6,853 bases of DNA. It comes from an uncultured bacterium (GTDB lineage Bacteria; Patescibacteriota; Minisyncoccia; Phycocordibacterales; PALSA-1337). The stretch covers positions 1 to 6,853 of the forward strand of contig CAIPWS010000088.1 in NCBI GenBank assembly GCA_903868845.1. The letters are read 5' to 3'. Positions 1 through 5,536 of the stretch are shown piece after piece (the stretch's first letter is position 1; each line of letters begins with the position of its first letter). The notes under the pieces were generated by a model that was given only the letters and a program-made list of their open reading frames with translations, searched no databases and was not told the DNA's origin. The translations under genes and the position numbers were made by a program.

Positions 1-28
1 ATATGCTATAAATACAGCCTGTAATCCC

Positions 29-535
29 TTGATCAAAGCACGTATAAATCACCAGATAAAGGCTCCTTCACTACGCGTAATAACCGTAGATGGCGAGAAT
101 CTCGGAGTTTTAGCTATTGATAAGGCACTGACAGAGGCACGCAACCGTGGTTTGGATCTTATAGAGATCTCCCCTAGCGCTGTCCCTCCGGTGGCTAAAA
201 TAATGGATTATGGAAAGTACCAGTACGATGAAAACAAGAAGGTCAAGCTAGCCAAGTCCAAGACTTCTACGACTGAACTGAAAAGCGTTCAAGTGAAGAT
301 AGGAACTGGCGAACACGATCTAGAACTCAAAGCCAAGAAAGTTTCAGAATGGCTTGGAGAAGGAAATCGCGTCAAGATAGACCTATATCTTGTAGGCCGT
401 TCCAAGTACATGGATGCCAATTTCCTCAAAGAACGTTTGGCCCGTATACTTAAACTGATCACTGTCGAACACAAAGTCGCCGGCGAACCAGTCAAAGGAC
501 CAAAGGGCTGGACATTGTATGTAGAGAAGAAATAA
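29..535 (+). CDS. infC: Translation initiation factor IF-3
   Basis: IF-3 binds the 30S subunit, keeps it apart from 50S and proofreads start-codon/initiator-tRNA pairing. The 168-residue product shows both family domains. The N-terminal domain (about 1-75) has RINHQIKAP near the start, the conserved GLDLIEISP (41-49), and the signature PPVAKIMDYGKYQY (53-66). A lysine-rich linker (about 70-80) leads to the C-terminal domain (about 82-168), with GEHDLELKAKKVSEWL and VGR (122-124). The length is typical for the family. The start is a TTG at 29; no in-frame ATG or stop lies upstream within the window, so a start a few codons earlier, even outside the window, cannot be excluded. No Shine-Dalgarno is visible. 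infC uses rare start codons in many bacteria, which fits a non-ATG start. It heads the classical infC-rpmI-rplT order, with 14 nt to rpmI. Confidence 0.96.
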   Translation: MIKARINHQIKAPSLRVITVDGENLGVLAIDKALTEARNRGLDLIEISPSAVPPVAKIMDYGKYQYDENKKVKLAKSKTSTTELKSVQVKIGTGEHDLELKAKKVSEWLGEGNRVKIDLYLVGRSKYMDANFLKERLARILKLITVEHKVAGEPVKGPKGWTLYVEKK

Positions 536-549
536 TTCAACAAAATAAC

Positions 550-744
550 ATGTCAATAAAAACAAACAAATCATATACGAAGCGTCTACGAGTCACGAAA
601 AATGGCAAGATTATCGCTCGTAAGCGTGGCCAGAACCATTTCAATGCAAAGGAGAGCTCAAAGGTTTCAAACTCCAAGCACCGCAGCCAAGCCATCAAGA
701 TGAAAAACAAGGATCGTGGTCGCTTCTTGTCGAATTCGTTTTAA
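550..744 (+). CDS. rpmI: 50S ribosomal protein L35
   Basis: L35 is a small, very basic protein of the large ribosomal subunit. The 64-residue product has the normal family length. It follows the family pattern: an N-terminal KTNKSYTKRLRVTKNGKI (residues 4-21) corresponding to the usual KTHKGAAKRFKVTGSGKI, then RKRGQNHFNAKESSK (24-38) matching the RRKAGKSHLLTKKSSK region. It lies between infC and rplT, the usual position, which makes the assignment secure despite its short length. The ATG at 550 follows infC by 14 nt with no Shine-Dalgarno. The C-terminus (DRGRFLSNSF) is more divergent than the N-terminal half. Confidence 0.95.
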   Translation: MSIKTNKSYTKRLRVTKNGKIIARKRGQNHFNAKESSKVSNSKHRSQAIKMKNKDRGRFLSNSF

Positions 745-806
745 TCACCACATTATTATTAAAAATGCGCTATGCGCCTTTAAACTTTTAACTTTCAACT
801 AATAAC

Positions 807-1151
807 ATGACACGCGTTAAAAAAGCAGTTCACGCCCTCAAGAATCGCCGCAATACCCTTCGCCAGACAAAAGGTTTCCGTTTCCGCCGTTCAACAAATG
901 AGCGTGCTGCCAATGAAGCTCTCGCTCACGCAGGTGCATATTCATTTGCTCACCGCCGTGACAAGAAGGGTGACTTCCGCCGTCTCTGGAATGTCCGCAT
1001 CAATGCCGGCCTTCGTCCACTTGGTTTTTCATACAGCAAGTTTATCGGTGCAGCAAAGAAGAAAGGTATTGCTCTAGACCGCAAGTCTCTCGCTTATCTA
1101 GCTGAAAACAATCCTAAGGCTTTCGAAAAGGTAGTAAATTTGGTAAAATAG
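807..1151 (+). CDS. rplT: 50S ribosomal protein L20
   Basis: L20 is an early-assembly 23S rRNA-binding protein. In several bacteria it also represses its own operon by binding an mRNA mimic of its rRNA site. The 114-residue product is full length. Residues 1-28 are the basic extension (MTRVKKAVHALKNRR...KGFRFRR). The signature RRDKKGDFRRLWNVRINAG (50-68) is nearly canonical, followed by GFSYSKFIGAAKKKGIALDRKSLAYLA (73-99) and the NNPKAFEKVV tail. The start at 807 begins MTRVK, as expected. There is a 62-nt gap after rpmI, with only a tiny GCGC-TAT-GCGC hairpin (767-777), so no obvious L20 autoregulatory pseudoknot is visible there. An operator upstream of infC would lie outside the window. 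Confidence 0.98.
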   Translation: MTRVKKAVHALKNRRNTLRQTKGFRFRRSTNERAANEALAHAGAYSFAHRRDKKGDFRRLWNVRINAGLRPLGFSYSKFIGAAKKKGIALDRKSLAYLAENNPKAFEKVVNLVK

Positions 1152-1159
1152 TCTCCAGA

Positions 1160-1286
1160 CGATTCAGGGGGATTGGCCGGTACCTCTGTCGCGGTTGCGT
1201 TGTTCACCGCAAATCCACACGCATACCGTGAGTCACAGGCCAGTACTCCCGATCGTTAAGTGGATGACGCCAATACAGCGCTCCAC
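1160..1286 (+). ncRNA. Candidate structured RNA or structured 3' UTR after rplT
   Basis: This stretch is visibly richer in G and C than the flanks and folds into two successive hairpins. Hairpin 1 pairs 1160-1163 with 1252-1255, 1167-1171 with 1246-1250 (one G-U), 1174-1178 with 1238-1242, 1187-1189 with 1235-1237, 1190-1195 with 1225-1230 (one G-U) and 1196-1200 with 1219-1223, leaving an 18-nt apical loop. An alternative is GCGGT (1191-1195) with ACCGC (1206-1210). Hairpin 2 pairs GTGGA (1260-1264) with TCCAC (1282-1286), plus CGC/GCG inside. The intrinsic terminator follows at once. A TAAAAT box (1144-1149) could serve as a -10 for separate transcription, but its -35 is poor. I looked for SRP RNA, 6S, tmRNA, RNase P and 5S signatures and recognised none. 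A processed 3' UTR is the main alternative. Confidence 0.4.
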
Positions 1287-1328
1287 GAGACCTCCATCGC
1301 CCGTTCGGGATGGAGGTGCTCTTTTTTT
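1287..1328 (+). terminator. Rho-independent terminator of the infC-rpmI-rplT operon
   Basis: A perfect 9-bp stem, ACCTCCATC (1290-1298) with GATGGAGGT (1309-1317), is extended by GAG (1287-1289) pairing with CTC (1319-1321) around one bulged G. Seven T residues follow (1322-1328). The inner CCC-GTTC-GGG can stack further. The T run is only on the plus side, so it acts on rightward transcription. It lies 135 nt beyond the rplT stop and separates the operon from the convergent minus-strand genes. Confidence 0.93.
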
Positions 1329-1362
1329 ATGGACAAAATTTCTCGCCGCGCAGGATTACTGA

Positions 1363-1851
1363 TCACTCTTTATAATTTTTTCCAAAAGCATTCCTTGGCA
1401 ACTTCAGACCAGATGCTGGAAACTTATTCAAAACCCATTGGATGAAAGTGTTGCTATTTGGTCCTGGAATAAAGTGATATTTAAATTTGAATGGATATTC
1501 AGTGTGTTTCTTTTCAATAAAATTGACCATGTCTTGAGCAAGTGATCCATCATCGCCAGATATAGATCCCGTGAGAGATGGTTCAAACCTGCGTCTATCC
1601 AATCTATTGCTCGAACCTGGCAAGATAGTGACTCCGATACATGGCTCATAAAAATCCAAAGTCATATGACCAAGAGTTGATGTGCAGCGCTTCTTGTAAC
1701 TCCAGACTTCCCATCTGTGTATGATGCCCTTATTATTTGTCACCAGCCAATTGTGGCTGAACATACTTATAGGAAATGAGCATGGCGAAGAAAACAGAAA
1801 GACTTGATACTTATCTTTTTGAATTTGCGCATTAAATTCACTCGAGGTCAT
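1363..1851 (-). CDS. DUF3750-like protein of unknown function
   Basis: I recognise this from memory as resembling the DUF3750 family; its function is unknown. In the 162-residue product (ATG at 1851) the recognisable blocks are HNWLV (33-37), HRWEVWSYK (45-53), a middle region ending YPFKFKYHFIPGPNSNTFIQWV (119-140), and LKLPRNAFGKNY (149-160). The order, an N-terminal His block followed by a C-terminal N-x-N-x-F block before a hydrophobic helix and LP motif, recalls circularly permuted papain-like folds, but the usual Cys position is Ser. This is an inference only. No signal peptide or membrane segment is evident. The 1851 start overlaps the upstream nuclease gene by 14 bp. Upstream ATGs at 1881 and 1899 are possible; a GGAGG precedes the 1881 ATG by only 2 nt. 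Translational coupling with the nuclease is likely. Confidence 0.8.
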   Translation of the reverse strand: MTSSEFNAQIQKDKYQVFLFSSPCSFPISMFSHNWLVTNNKGIIHRWEVWSYKKRCTSTLGHMTLDFYEPCIGVTILPGSSNRLDRRRFEPSLTGSISGDDGSLAQDMVNFIEKKHTEYPFKFKYHFIPGPNSNTFIQWVLNKFPASGLKLPRNAFGKNYKE

Positions 1852-3274
1852 ATTCTTTGAGTCTTTGCGGGACGATAGCATGTCCTCCAAGTTCATCATT
1901 TATACGCTGTGCGAGGTGCATAGAGGCTTTGGGTTCACCCATCACGACGAAGACGCCTTTCAAACGCTGATCGGCTGTAGCCACGAAATCAACAAGATGA
2001 TCACCATCTTTGTGCGCAGAATATCCGTATATGGTTTCTATCTCAGCCTTCACCGAAATACTTCTATCATGTACGTGCAACTTCTTCGAACCATCCGAAA
2101 GTTGTCTACCAATAGAACCCGGTGTCTGATATCCGACGAGCAAAATAGTATTTTTGGGGTCTGGTAAATATTGTTCTTCGTGACCAAGAACTCGTCCGCC
2201 CATAGACATTCCTGAACCTGCCATGATGATCTTTGCACCATGAACATGATCTATATTTCTACTCTGATCTGGTGACGTAGTAAACTGCAATTTGGGAAAT
2301 GAAAAAACATCATCGCCACGAGCCATCTGTGCTCGCACTTTGTCATTGAATAGTTCAGTGCTGTACGCATAGACCCGAGTCGCTTCTGTGGCCATCGGTG
2401 AATCTACGAAAACTGGTACGGATGGAACCTTCTTCTGTTCAACAAGATTGTTAAGCTCATAAAGCAAGACTTGTGTTCGGTCTATAGCAAATGTAGGTAT
2501 TATAAGTGTGCCACCACGCGCCATTGTCTTATTTATAATATCGCAAAGTTTCTGTTCTCTGGTATCGCGCTCCTCGTGATTGCGGTCACCGTAGACACTT
2601 TCCATAACAATGTAATCAACATTCCCCACTGGTTCTGTATCGCGCAAAAGTGGCGCTGGCGAGTTACCTAGGTCACCTGTAAAAAGAACTTTTTCGCTAG
2701 TTGTTGTGCCATTTTGGTCGACTGTGCTAGTCGTAATCTCCACCATAGAAGAACCGAGTATGTGTCCGGCATCCTTCAAGAAAATAGTCACATCGTCAGC
2801 TATCTTTGTCGCCTCGTGATATGAAATGGTTTGCCACAACGGAAACACCCTCTCCACATCTGCCGCTTCATAAAGTGGTAAAAGTCCGTCGCGTCTTGCT
2901 TCCATGTCTAGAATCCTCACCGCGTCCCTCAAGACTATCTCGGCAAGCGCTCTAGTTTCTGGAGTCGAATATATTGGTCCTTTGAAGCCCGCTTTTACTA
3001 TCATAGGAATACGGCCAACGTGATCCAGGTGTGCATGAGTAATGATGAGAGCAGTTATCGTCGAAAGGTCATATTGAAATGGTTCACGATTTTCATCTTC
3101 TGCTACTTTCTCGCCTTGCACCATGCCACAGTCGATAAGGATGCGTGTGCCGTGCGAAGTGCCGTTTTTTGCCCCTTTCTTAGCGGCAGTTTCAAAAAGA
3201 AAGTTGGCGCCAGTGACAGTGCCAACGCCGGTGCAGAATGTTATTTTGTGGGTCGATGGTGAGGTTGAGGACAT
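1838..3274 (-). CDS. Beta-CASP metallo-beta-lactamase-fold RNA nuclease
   Basis: This is a member of the MBL-fold beta-CASP nucleases (bacterial YSH1/CPSF-73-like proteins), expected to be a cytoplasmic zinc-dependent RNase acting in RNA processing or decay. The 478-residue product is full length. Its motifs are GVGTVTGANFLFET (16-29), RILIDCGMVQG (44-54), the zinc motif HAHLDH (80-85), GHILGSSMVEI with H171, and LFTGDLG with D201. The beta-CASP part contains DYIVMESVYGDRNHE (motif A, E225), GGTLIIPTFAIDRTQ (254-268) and DSPMATEAT. The end returns to the MBL core with GYSAHKDGD (motif C, H421) and VFVVMGEP (441-448), as in the RMMBL domain. It differs from RNase J in length and layout. All expected metal ligands appear present. 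The ATG at 3274 has no Shine-Dalgarno; a TATAAT box lies about 37 nt upstream. The 3' end overlaps the DUF3750-like gene. Confidence 0.96.
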   Translation of the reverse strand: MSSTSPSTHKITFCTGVGTVTGANFLFETAAKKGAKNGTSHGTRILIDCGMVQGEKVAEDENREPFQYDLSTITALIITHAHLDHVGRIPMIVKAGFKGPIYSTPETRALAEIVLRDAVRILDMEARRDGLLPLYEAADVERVFPLWQTISYHEATKIADDVTIFLKDAGHILGSSMVEITTSTVDQNGTTTSEKVLFTGDLGNSPAPLLRDTEPVGNVDYIVMESVYGDRNHEERDTREQKLCDIINKTMARGGTLIIPTFAIDRTQVLLYELNNLVEQKKVPSVPVFVDSPMATEATRVYAYSTELFNDKVRAQMARGDDVFSFPKLQFTTSPDQSRNIDHVHGAKIIMAGSGMSMGGRVLGHEEQYLPDPKNTILLVGYQTPGSIGRQLSDGSKKLHVHDRSISVKAEIETIYGYSAHKDGDHLVDFVATADQRLKGVFVVMGEPKASMHLAQRINDELGGHAIVPQRLKEYDLE

Positions 3275-3310
3275 TTTTGGTATATGCGCAATTTAATGGT
3301 TACGTGACTA

Positions 3311-3316
3311 ATTATA
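3311..3316 (-). promoter_or_regulatory. Putative -10 box for the beta-CASP nuclease
   Basis: On the minus strand this reads TATAAT, a perfect sigma70-type -10, preceded directly by TG. Transcription would begin near 3304, giving a leader of about 30 nt before the ATG at 3274. No good -35 is seen at 17-18 bp spacing (CCCCAA), so the call rests on the -10 alone. Confidence 0.35.
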
Positions 3317-3552
3317 CATTAGTTTCAGGGATGTTGGGGTTATTATCGAAGTTTGCGCAGTTGAATACCCGATACCCAGCAGGACAGACATGTGCTTTCT
3401 GAGAGCACTAACACTTTAACGGGTTTTCCGACAGTATTAAGGTGTGGAATTCAAGAGATGTCAAAGTGTCGGGAAAGGCATCAAAGTTCAAAAGGTCATG
3501 AAAAGTATTTGTCGCTCCCGTGGGTAATTAAATTGGCGTTAAATTATTCACG

Positions 3553-3623
3553 AGGAGGTAGGTATGTGTCTTCCAAAACGACCACTTAGCTTTGCACAAG
3601 TGTACCCTTGTCCACATTTATAA
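3553..3623 (+). CDS. Possible 19-codon leader-type ORF with a perfect Shine-Dalgarno
   Basis: AGGAGG (3553-3558) lies 5 nt before an ATG (3564) that opens a 19-codon frame beginning MCLPKRPLSF and stopping at TAA 3621-3623. It is the only well-placed Shine-Dalgarno noticed in the window; none was seen at the annotated genes checked. The ORF ends inside the left arm of the inverted repeat at 3613-3664, an arrangement like a leader peptide with a downstream RNA hairpin. However, no plus-strand gene follows for at least 400 bp, and the peptide resembles nothing I know. A chance occurrence is quite possible. Confidence 0.25.
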
Positions 3624-3669
3624 AGTGGAATGGCTTAGTTGAGCCACTCCAATTTATAAATGTGAATAA
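3608..3669. repeat. Large inverted repeat with DnaA-box-like arms
   Basis: CACATTTATAAA (3613-3624) and TTTATAAATGTG (3653-3664) are perfect 12-bp complements. Inside, TGGA and TGGCT continue the pairing with two mismatches down to a short loop around 3636-3641. Outside, pairing resumes for about 4 bp after one mismatch. Each arm carries a DnaA-box-like 9-mer: TTGTCCACA (3608-3616, one mismatch from TTATNCACA) on plus, and TTATTCACA (3661-3669, perfect) on minus. It could be a protein-binding site, a MITE-like remnant or an RNA hairpin. No obvious target duplication was seen. Confidence 0.75.
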
Positions 3670-3798
3670 CTCCTTCTTTTTAGACGACACCATCACCCCC
3701 CGAGCAACCAAAAAATTGTCGACACACGCCACCCACACCCAATTAGAAAACGCCTGCGCATGGTTTCCTAAACTAGGAACTCACACACAGACGTCCTC

Positions 3799-3901
3799 TA
3801 ATAATTGCAGGAGTACATAAACCTGTAAGTACAGGTTGGTGATCTAACGCCAACACCAAGGTGCTGGACGAAGTGGGCGCCGAAGCGACCTCGATCTCCT
3901 T
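3799..3901. other. GC-rich, foldable intergenic stretch
   Basis: This patch is richer in G and C than its AT-rich surroundings and has several adjacent potential hairpins: CCTGT-AAGT-ACAGG, TTGGTG-ATCTAA-CGCCAA directly after it, then GGTGC pairing with GCGCC. AGGAG near 3809 could close the set with CTCCT near 3897-3901. Neither strand has a T run placed as a terminator, and no known RNA family was recognised. It may be a structured RNA, a regulatory leader or decayed coding sequence; the direction cannot be told. Confidence 0.3.
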
Positions 3902-4014
3902 AAAAAATTGATTTTGTGGATTTGTACCCCTGCAACTAATCTAATTGTATTCCTCAAATAAATTTAATCAAGGGTTGATAACAGTTGCGACACTTATTTG
4001 ACGCTAACGCAAAA

Positions 4015-4050
4015 ATTGTTTGCAAAATAAATATTGTTTACAAAATAAAT
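4015..4050. repeat. Two tandem 18-bp AT-rich units
   Basis: ATTGTTTGCAAAATAAAT (4015-4032) is followed directly by ATTGTTTACAAAATAAAT (4033-4050), differing at one base. A looser relative occurs near 3946-3966. The units lie 17 bp beyond the ndk stop codon. They could be a helical-repeat protein-binding site, an easily melted element, or simple slippage. Confidence 0.85.
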
Positions 4051-4066
4051 TTCGCCATGCAACTTC

Positions 4067-4687
4067 CTATTCCAAAATCCCCTTCATATTCACATCATAC
4101 ATAATGTGCTCTTCGTAAAGATTGTAATCGATAACCTCTTCAGGTTTGAACCAATGTGATATCTCATCCTTAGCCTCCTTGATAGAACCAGAAGCATGGA
4201 CTAGATTTCGAACAGCTCTATTGTCATGATCACTCATCTGATATGAATCGAGCACATAGTCTCCACGGATAGTTCCAACATCGGACATGAGCGGTTCAGT
4301 ACTTCCGGTCAACTTGCGAACTATCTGCACAGCGTGAGCGCCTTGCCAGACCATAGCCACAACAGGGCCACTGGTCATGTATTTAACTAGATTCTTCAAA
4401 ACCTTCTCACTAACTTTCATGGGATCTGATATAGGTGGCTTCAAACCCTTATCCTCATAACCTTTTATGGCTTTGAGACCAGTCTTGAGGAGCCACTCAG
4501 AGTCCATCGTGTAATGCTTCTCTATGAGGTCAGCAGTAGGCACAAGCATCTTTACTCCGACCAACTTTAGCCCAATACGCTCATATCTCTGGATAATCTC
4601 ACCTATCAGACTCCTCTCTATACCATCTGGTTTTATAATAGCCAATGTTCTCTCATGTGAAGGATGTGACGGGTGTGATTGTCTCAT
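4067..4687 (-). CDS. ndk: Nucleoside diphosphate kinase, enlarged form
   Basis: NDK transfers the gamma phosphate of ATP to NDPs via a phospho-histidine and balances nucleotide pools. The product has ERTLAIIKPDG (12-22), LIGEIIQRYERIGLKLVGVKM (28-47), LVKYMTSGPVVAMVWQG (100-116), GTIRGD (138-143) and the active-site region NLVHASGS (161-168), where H164 is the expected phospho-His. At 206 residues it is much longer than the usual 135-155. There is an insert of roughly 27 residues between HY (58-59) and LVKYM (100-104), about 8 extra before the active site, and a C-terminal tail from about 181. The active site reads HASGS instead of HGSDS. The N-terminus MRQSHPSHPSH is a low-complexity extension before the conserved start. 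It lies 36 bp downstream of map, probably the last gene of adk-map-ndk. Confidence 0.96.
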   Translation of the reverse strand: MRQSHPSHPSHERTLAIIKPDGIERSLIGEIIQRYERIGLKLVGVKMLVPTADLIEKHYTMDSEWLLKTGLKAIKGYEDKGLKPPISDPMKVSEKVLKNLVKYMTSGPVVAMVWQGAHAVQIVRKLTGSTEPLMSDVGTIRGDYVLDSYQMSDHDNRAVRNLVHASGSIKEAKDEISHWFKPEEVIDYNLYEEHIMYDVNMKGILE

Positions 4688-4717
4688 TTGATTTAATTAA
4701 TTAAAAATAATAAGTAT

Positions 4718-4723
4718 ATTATA
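4718..4723 (-). promoter_or_regulatory. Possible internal -10 box before ndk
   Basis: The 36-bp map-ndk gap is almost pure A/T. On the minus strand it contains TATAAT at 4723-4718, about 31 bp upstream of the ndk ATG. No acceptable -35 is found at normal spacing, and AT-rich sequence yields such hexamers by chance, so read-through from map remains the simpler explanation. Confidence 0.25.
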
Positions 4724-5506
4724 TTATGCCGTTAATATCTCTGCACCGCTCTTGGTGATAACTATAGTATGTTCGAAATGAGCACTTGGACGTCCATCTG
4801 CTGTTCGGAAAGTGTAGCCGTCATTTTCGAAAATAACTTTCTTGGTTCCGAGATTGAACATAGGTTCTAGAGCCAAAACCATTCCAGGTTTGAGGATAGC
4901 ACCTTTCTTAGAAGAACCGTAATTTGGCACATAAGGATCTTCGTGCACAGCATATCCGACTCCATGACCAGCCAAATCCTCGACAACACCATAACCGTGC
5001 GCCAATGCCACACGCTCTATAGCCTCCCCTATAGCTCCAACGCGTTTACCAGCTTTTGCCGCCTTTATACCTGCCATGAGGGCTTCTTTGGTGACTTCGA
5101 GCAGCTTCGCACATTCATCTGAAATTTTACCAACCGCGACGGTGACAGCAGAATCTGTGATCATCTTCTTGTGAACTAGACCAAGATCCATGCTCACAAT
5201 ATCTCCTTCTTTCAAAATCTTCTGCTGACCATTTTTGTCTGGCTCATTTGGAATGCCGTGAACAACCTCATCATTTATAGAAACACACAGAGCCGCAGGA
5301 TACGGTCGTGGAGCTCCTTTGGGTTGATAATGCAAAAAAGCTGCAGAGTCTCCATTTTCTGCACACAATTCTCTGGCACGATTTTCTAAGTCGATGACAG
5401 GCAGACCTGGCTTAACCATCTTGGCCAATTCACGCAAAATAGCCGCATGTCTTTTGCCACCTTGTCGCAATGTGGCTATGTCCTCCTTTGTCTTTATGGT
5501 AATCAT
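4724..5506 (-). CDS. map: Type I methionine aminopeptidase
   Basis: It removes the initiator methionine from nascent proteins using a dinuclear metal centre. The 260-residue product is full length for the bacterial type I enzyme. All five metal ligands are visible: D107 (SMDLGL), D118 (ITDSAVT), H181 (AGHGVG), E214 (LALEPM) and E245 (FEHTIVIT). The substrate-binding H83 lies in NDEVVHGIP, and the conserved VHEDP (187-191) follows the GHGVG loop. No N-terminal zinc-finger extension is present. The ATG at 5506 gives the usual N-terminus (MITIKTKEDIATLRQGGK). A short acidic/polar insert, PNEPDKNGQQKIL, lies in the loop after HGIP. It lies 30 bp after adk, echoing the adk-map pair of ribosomal spc operons, though no secY, infA or rpmJ is present here. 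Confidence 0.98.
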   Translation of the reverse strand: MITIKTKEDIATLRQGGKRHAAILRELAKMVKPGLPVIDLENRARELCAENGDSAAFLHYQPKGAPRPYPAALCVSINDEVVHGIPNEPDKNGQQKILKEGDIVSMDLGLVHKKMITDSAVTVAVGKISDECAKLLEVTKEALMAGIKAAKAGKRVGAIGEAIERVALAHGYGVVEDLAGHGVGYAVHEDPYVPNYGSSKKGAILKPGMVLALEPMFNLGTKKVIFENDGYTFRTADGRPSAHFEHTIVITKSGAEILTA

Positions 5507-5536
5507 GATTTATAACGCCAGTGATACCAGTTCACA

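Larger units (their letters stand above)
3275..4066. other. Long gene-less region between the nuclease gene and ndk
   Basis: About 790 bp with no convincing protein gene on either strand. The open frames at 3392-3589 and 3608-3820 have no family resemblance and no ribosome site; the second begins with TTG and runs through a strong inverted repeat. What can be seen is a putative nuclease promoter (3311-3316), a small hairpin GTGCT...AGCAC (near 3392-3408), a 19-codon ORF with a strong Shine-Dalgarno (3564-3623), a large inverted repeat (3608-3669), a GC-rich foldable stretch (3799-3901) and two 18-bp AT-rich tandem units (4015-4050). No clear intrinsic terminator for ndk was found. Confidence 0.7.

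Noticed and set aside
1160..1328. 5S rRNA, 4.5S/SRP RNA, 6S RNA or tmRNA
   Set aside because: The reverse strand has a CATCCCGAAC stretch recalling 5S loop C, but it is just the terminator stem; no SRP GGAAG loop, tmRNA T-arm or 6S central bubble could be placed.
1287..1328. Bidirectional terminator serving the minus-strand DUF3750-like gene as well
   Set aside because: No A run lies on the left side of the stem, so the minus-strand transcript would lack a U tract.
1260..1445. Plus-strand open frame across the terminator
   Set aside because: It covers the hairpin-T-run terminator and overlaps the DUF3750-like gene antisense; not credible as protein.
1865..3262. Several plus-strand open frames inside the nuclease gene (1865-2167, 2471-2671, 3020-3262)
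   Set aside because: Antisense shadows of a well-conserved beta-CASP gene.
1363..3274. Recoded stop codons (TGA read as Gly)
   Set aside because: TGA ends both the DUF3750-like gene and the nuclease at the expected C-termini, so the code is standard.
3392..3820. Two plus-strand open frames (3392-3589 and 3608-3820) in the long intergenic region
   Set aside because: No family resemblance, no ribosome site, a TTG start for the second, and it runs through the inverted repeat; composition looks non-coding.
3275..4066. Confident oriC call
   Set aside because: Only one perfect and one near-perfect DnaA box, no dnaA/dnaN/rpmH neighbours, and no skew data; kept only as a possibility.
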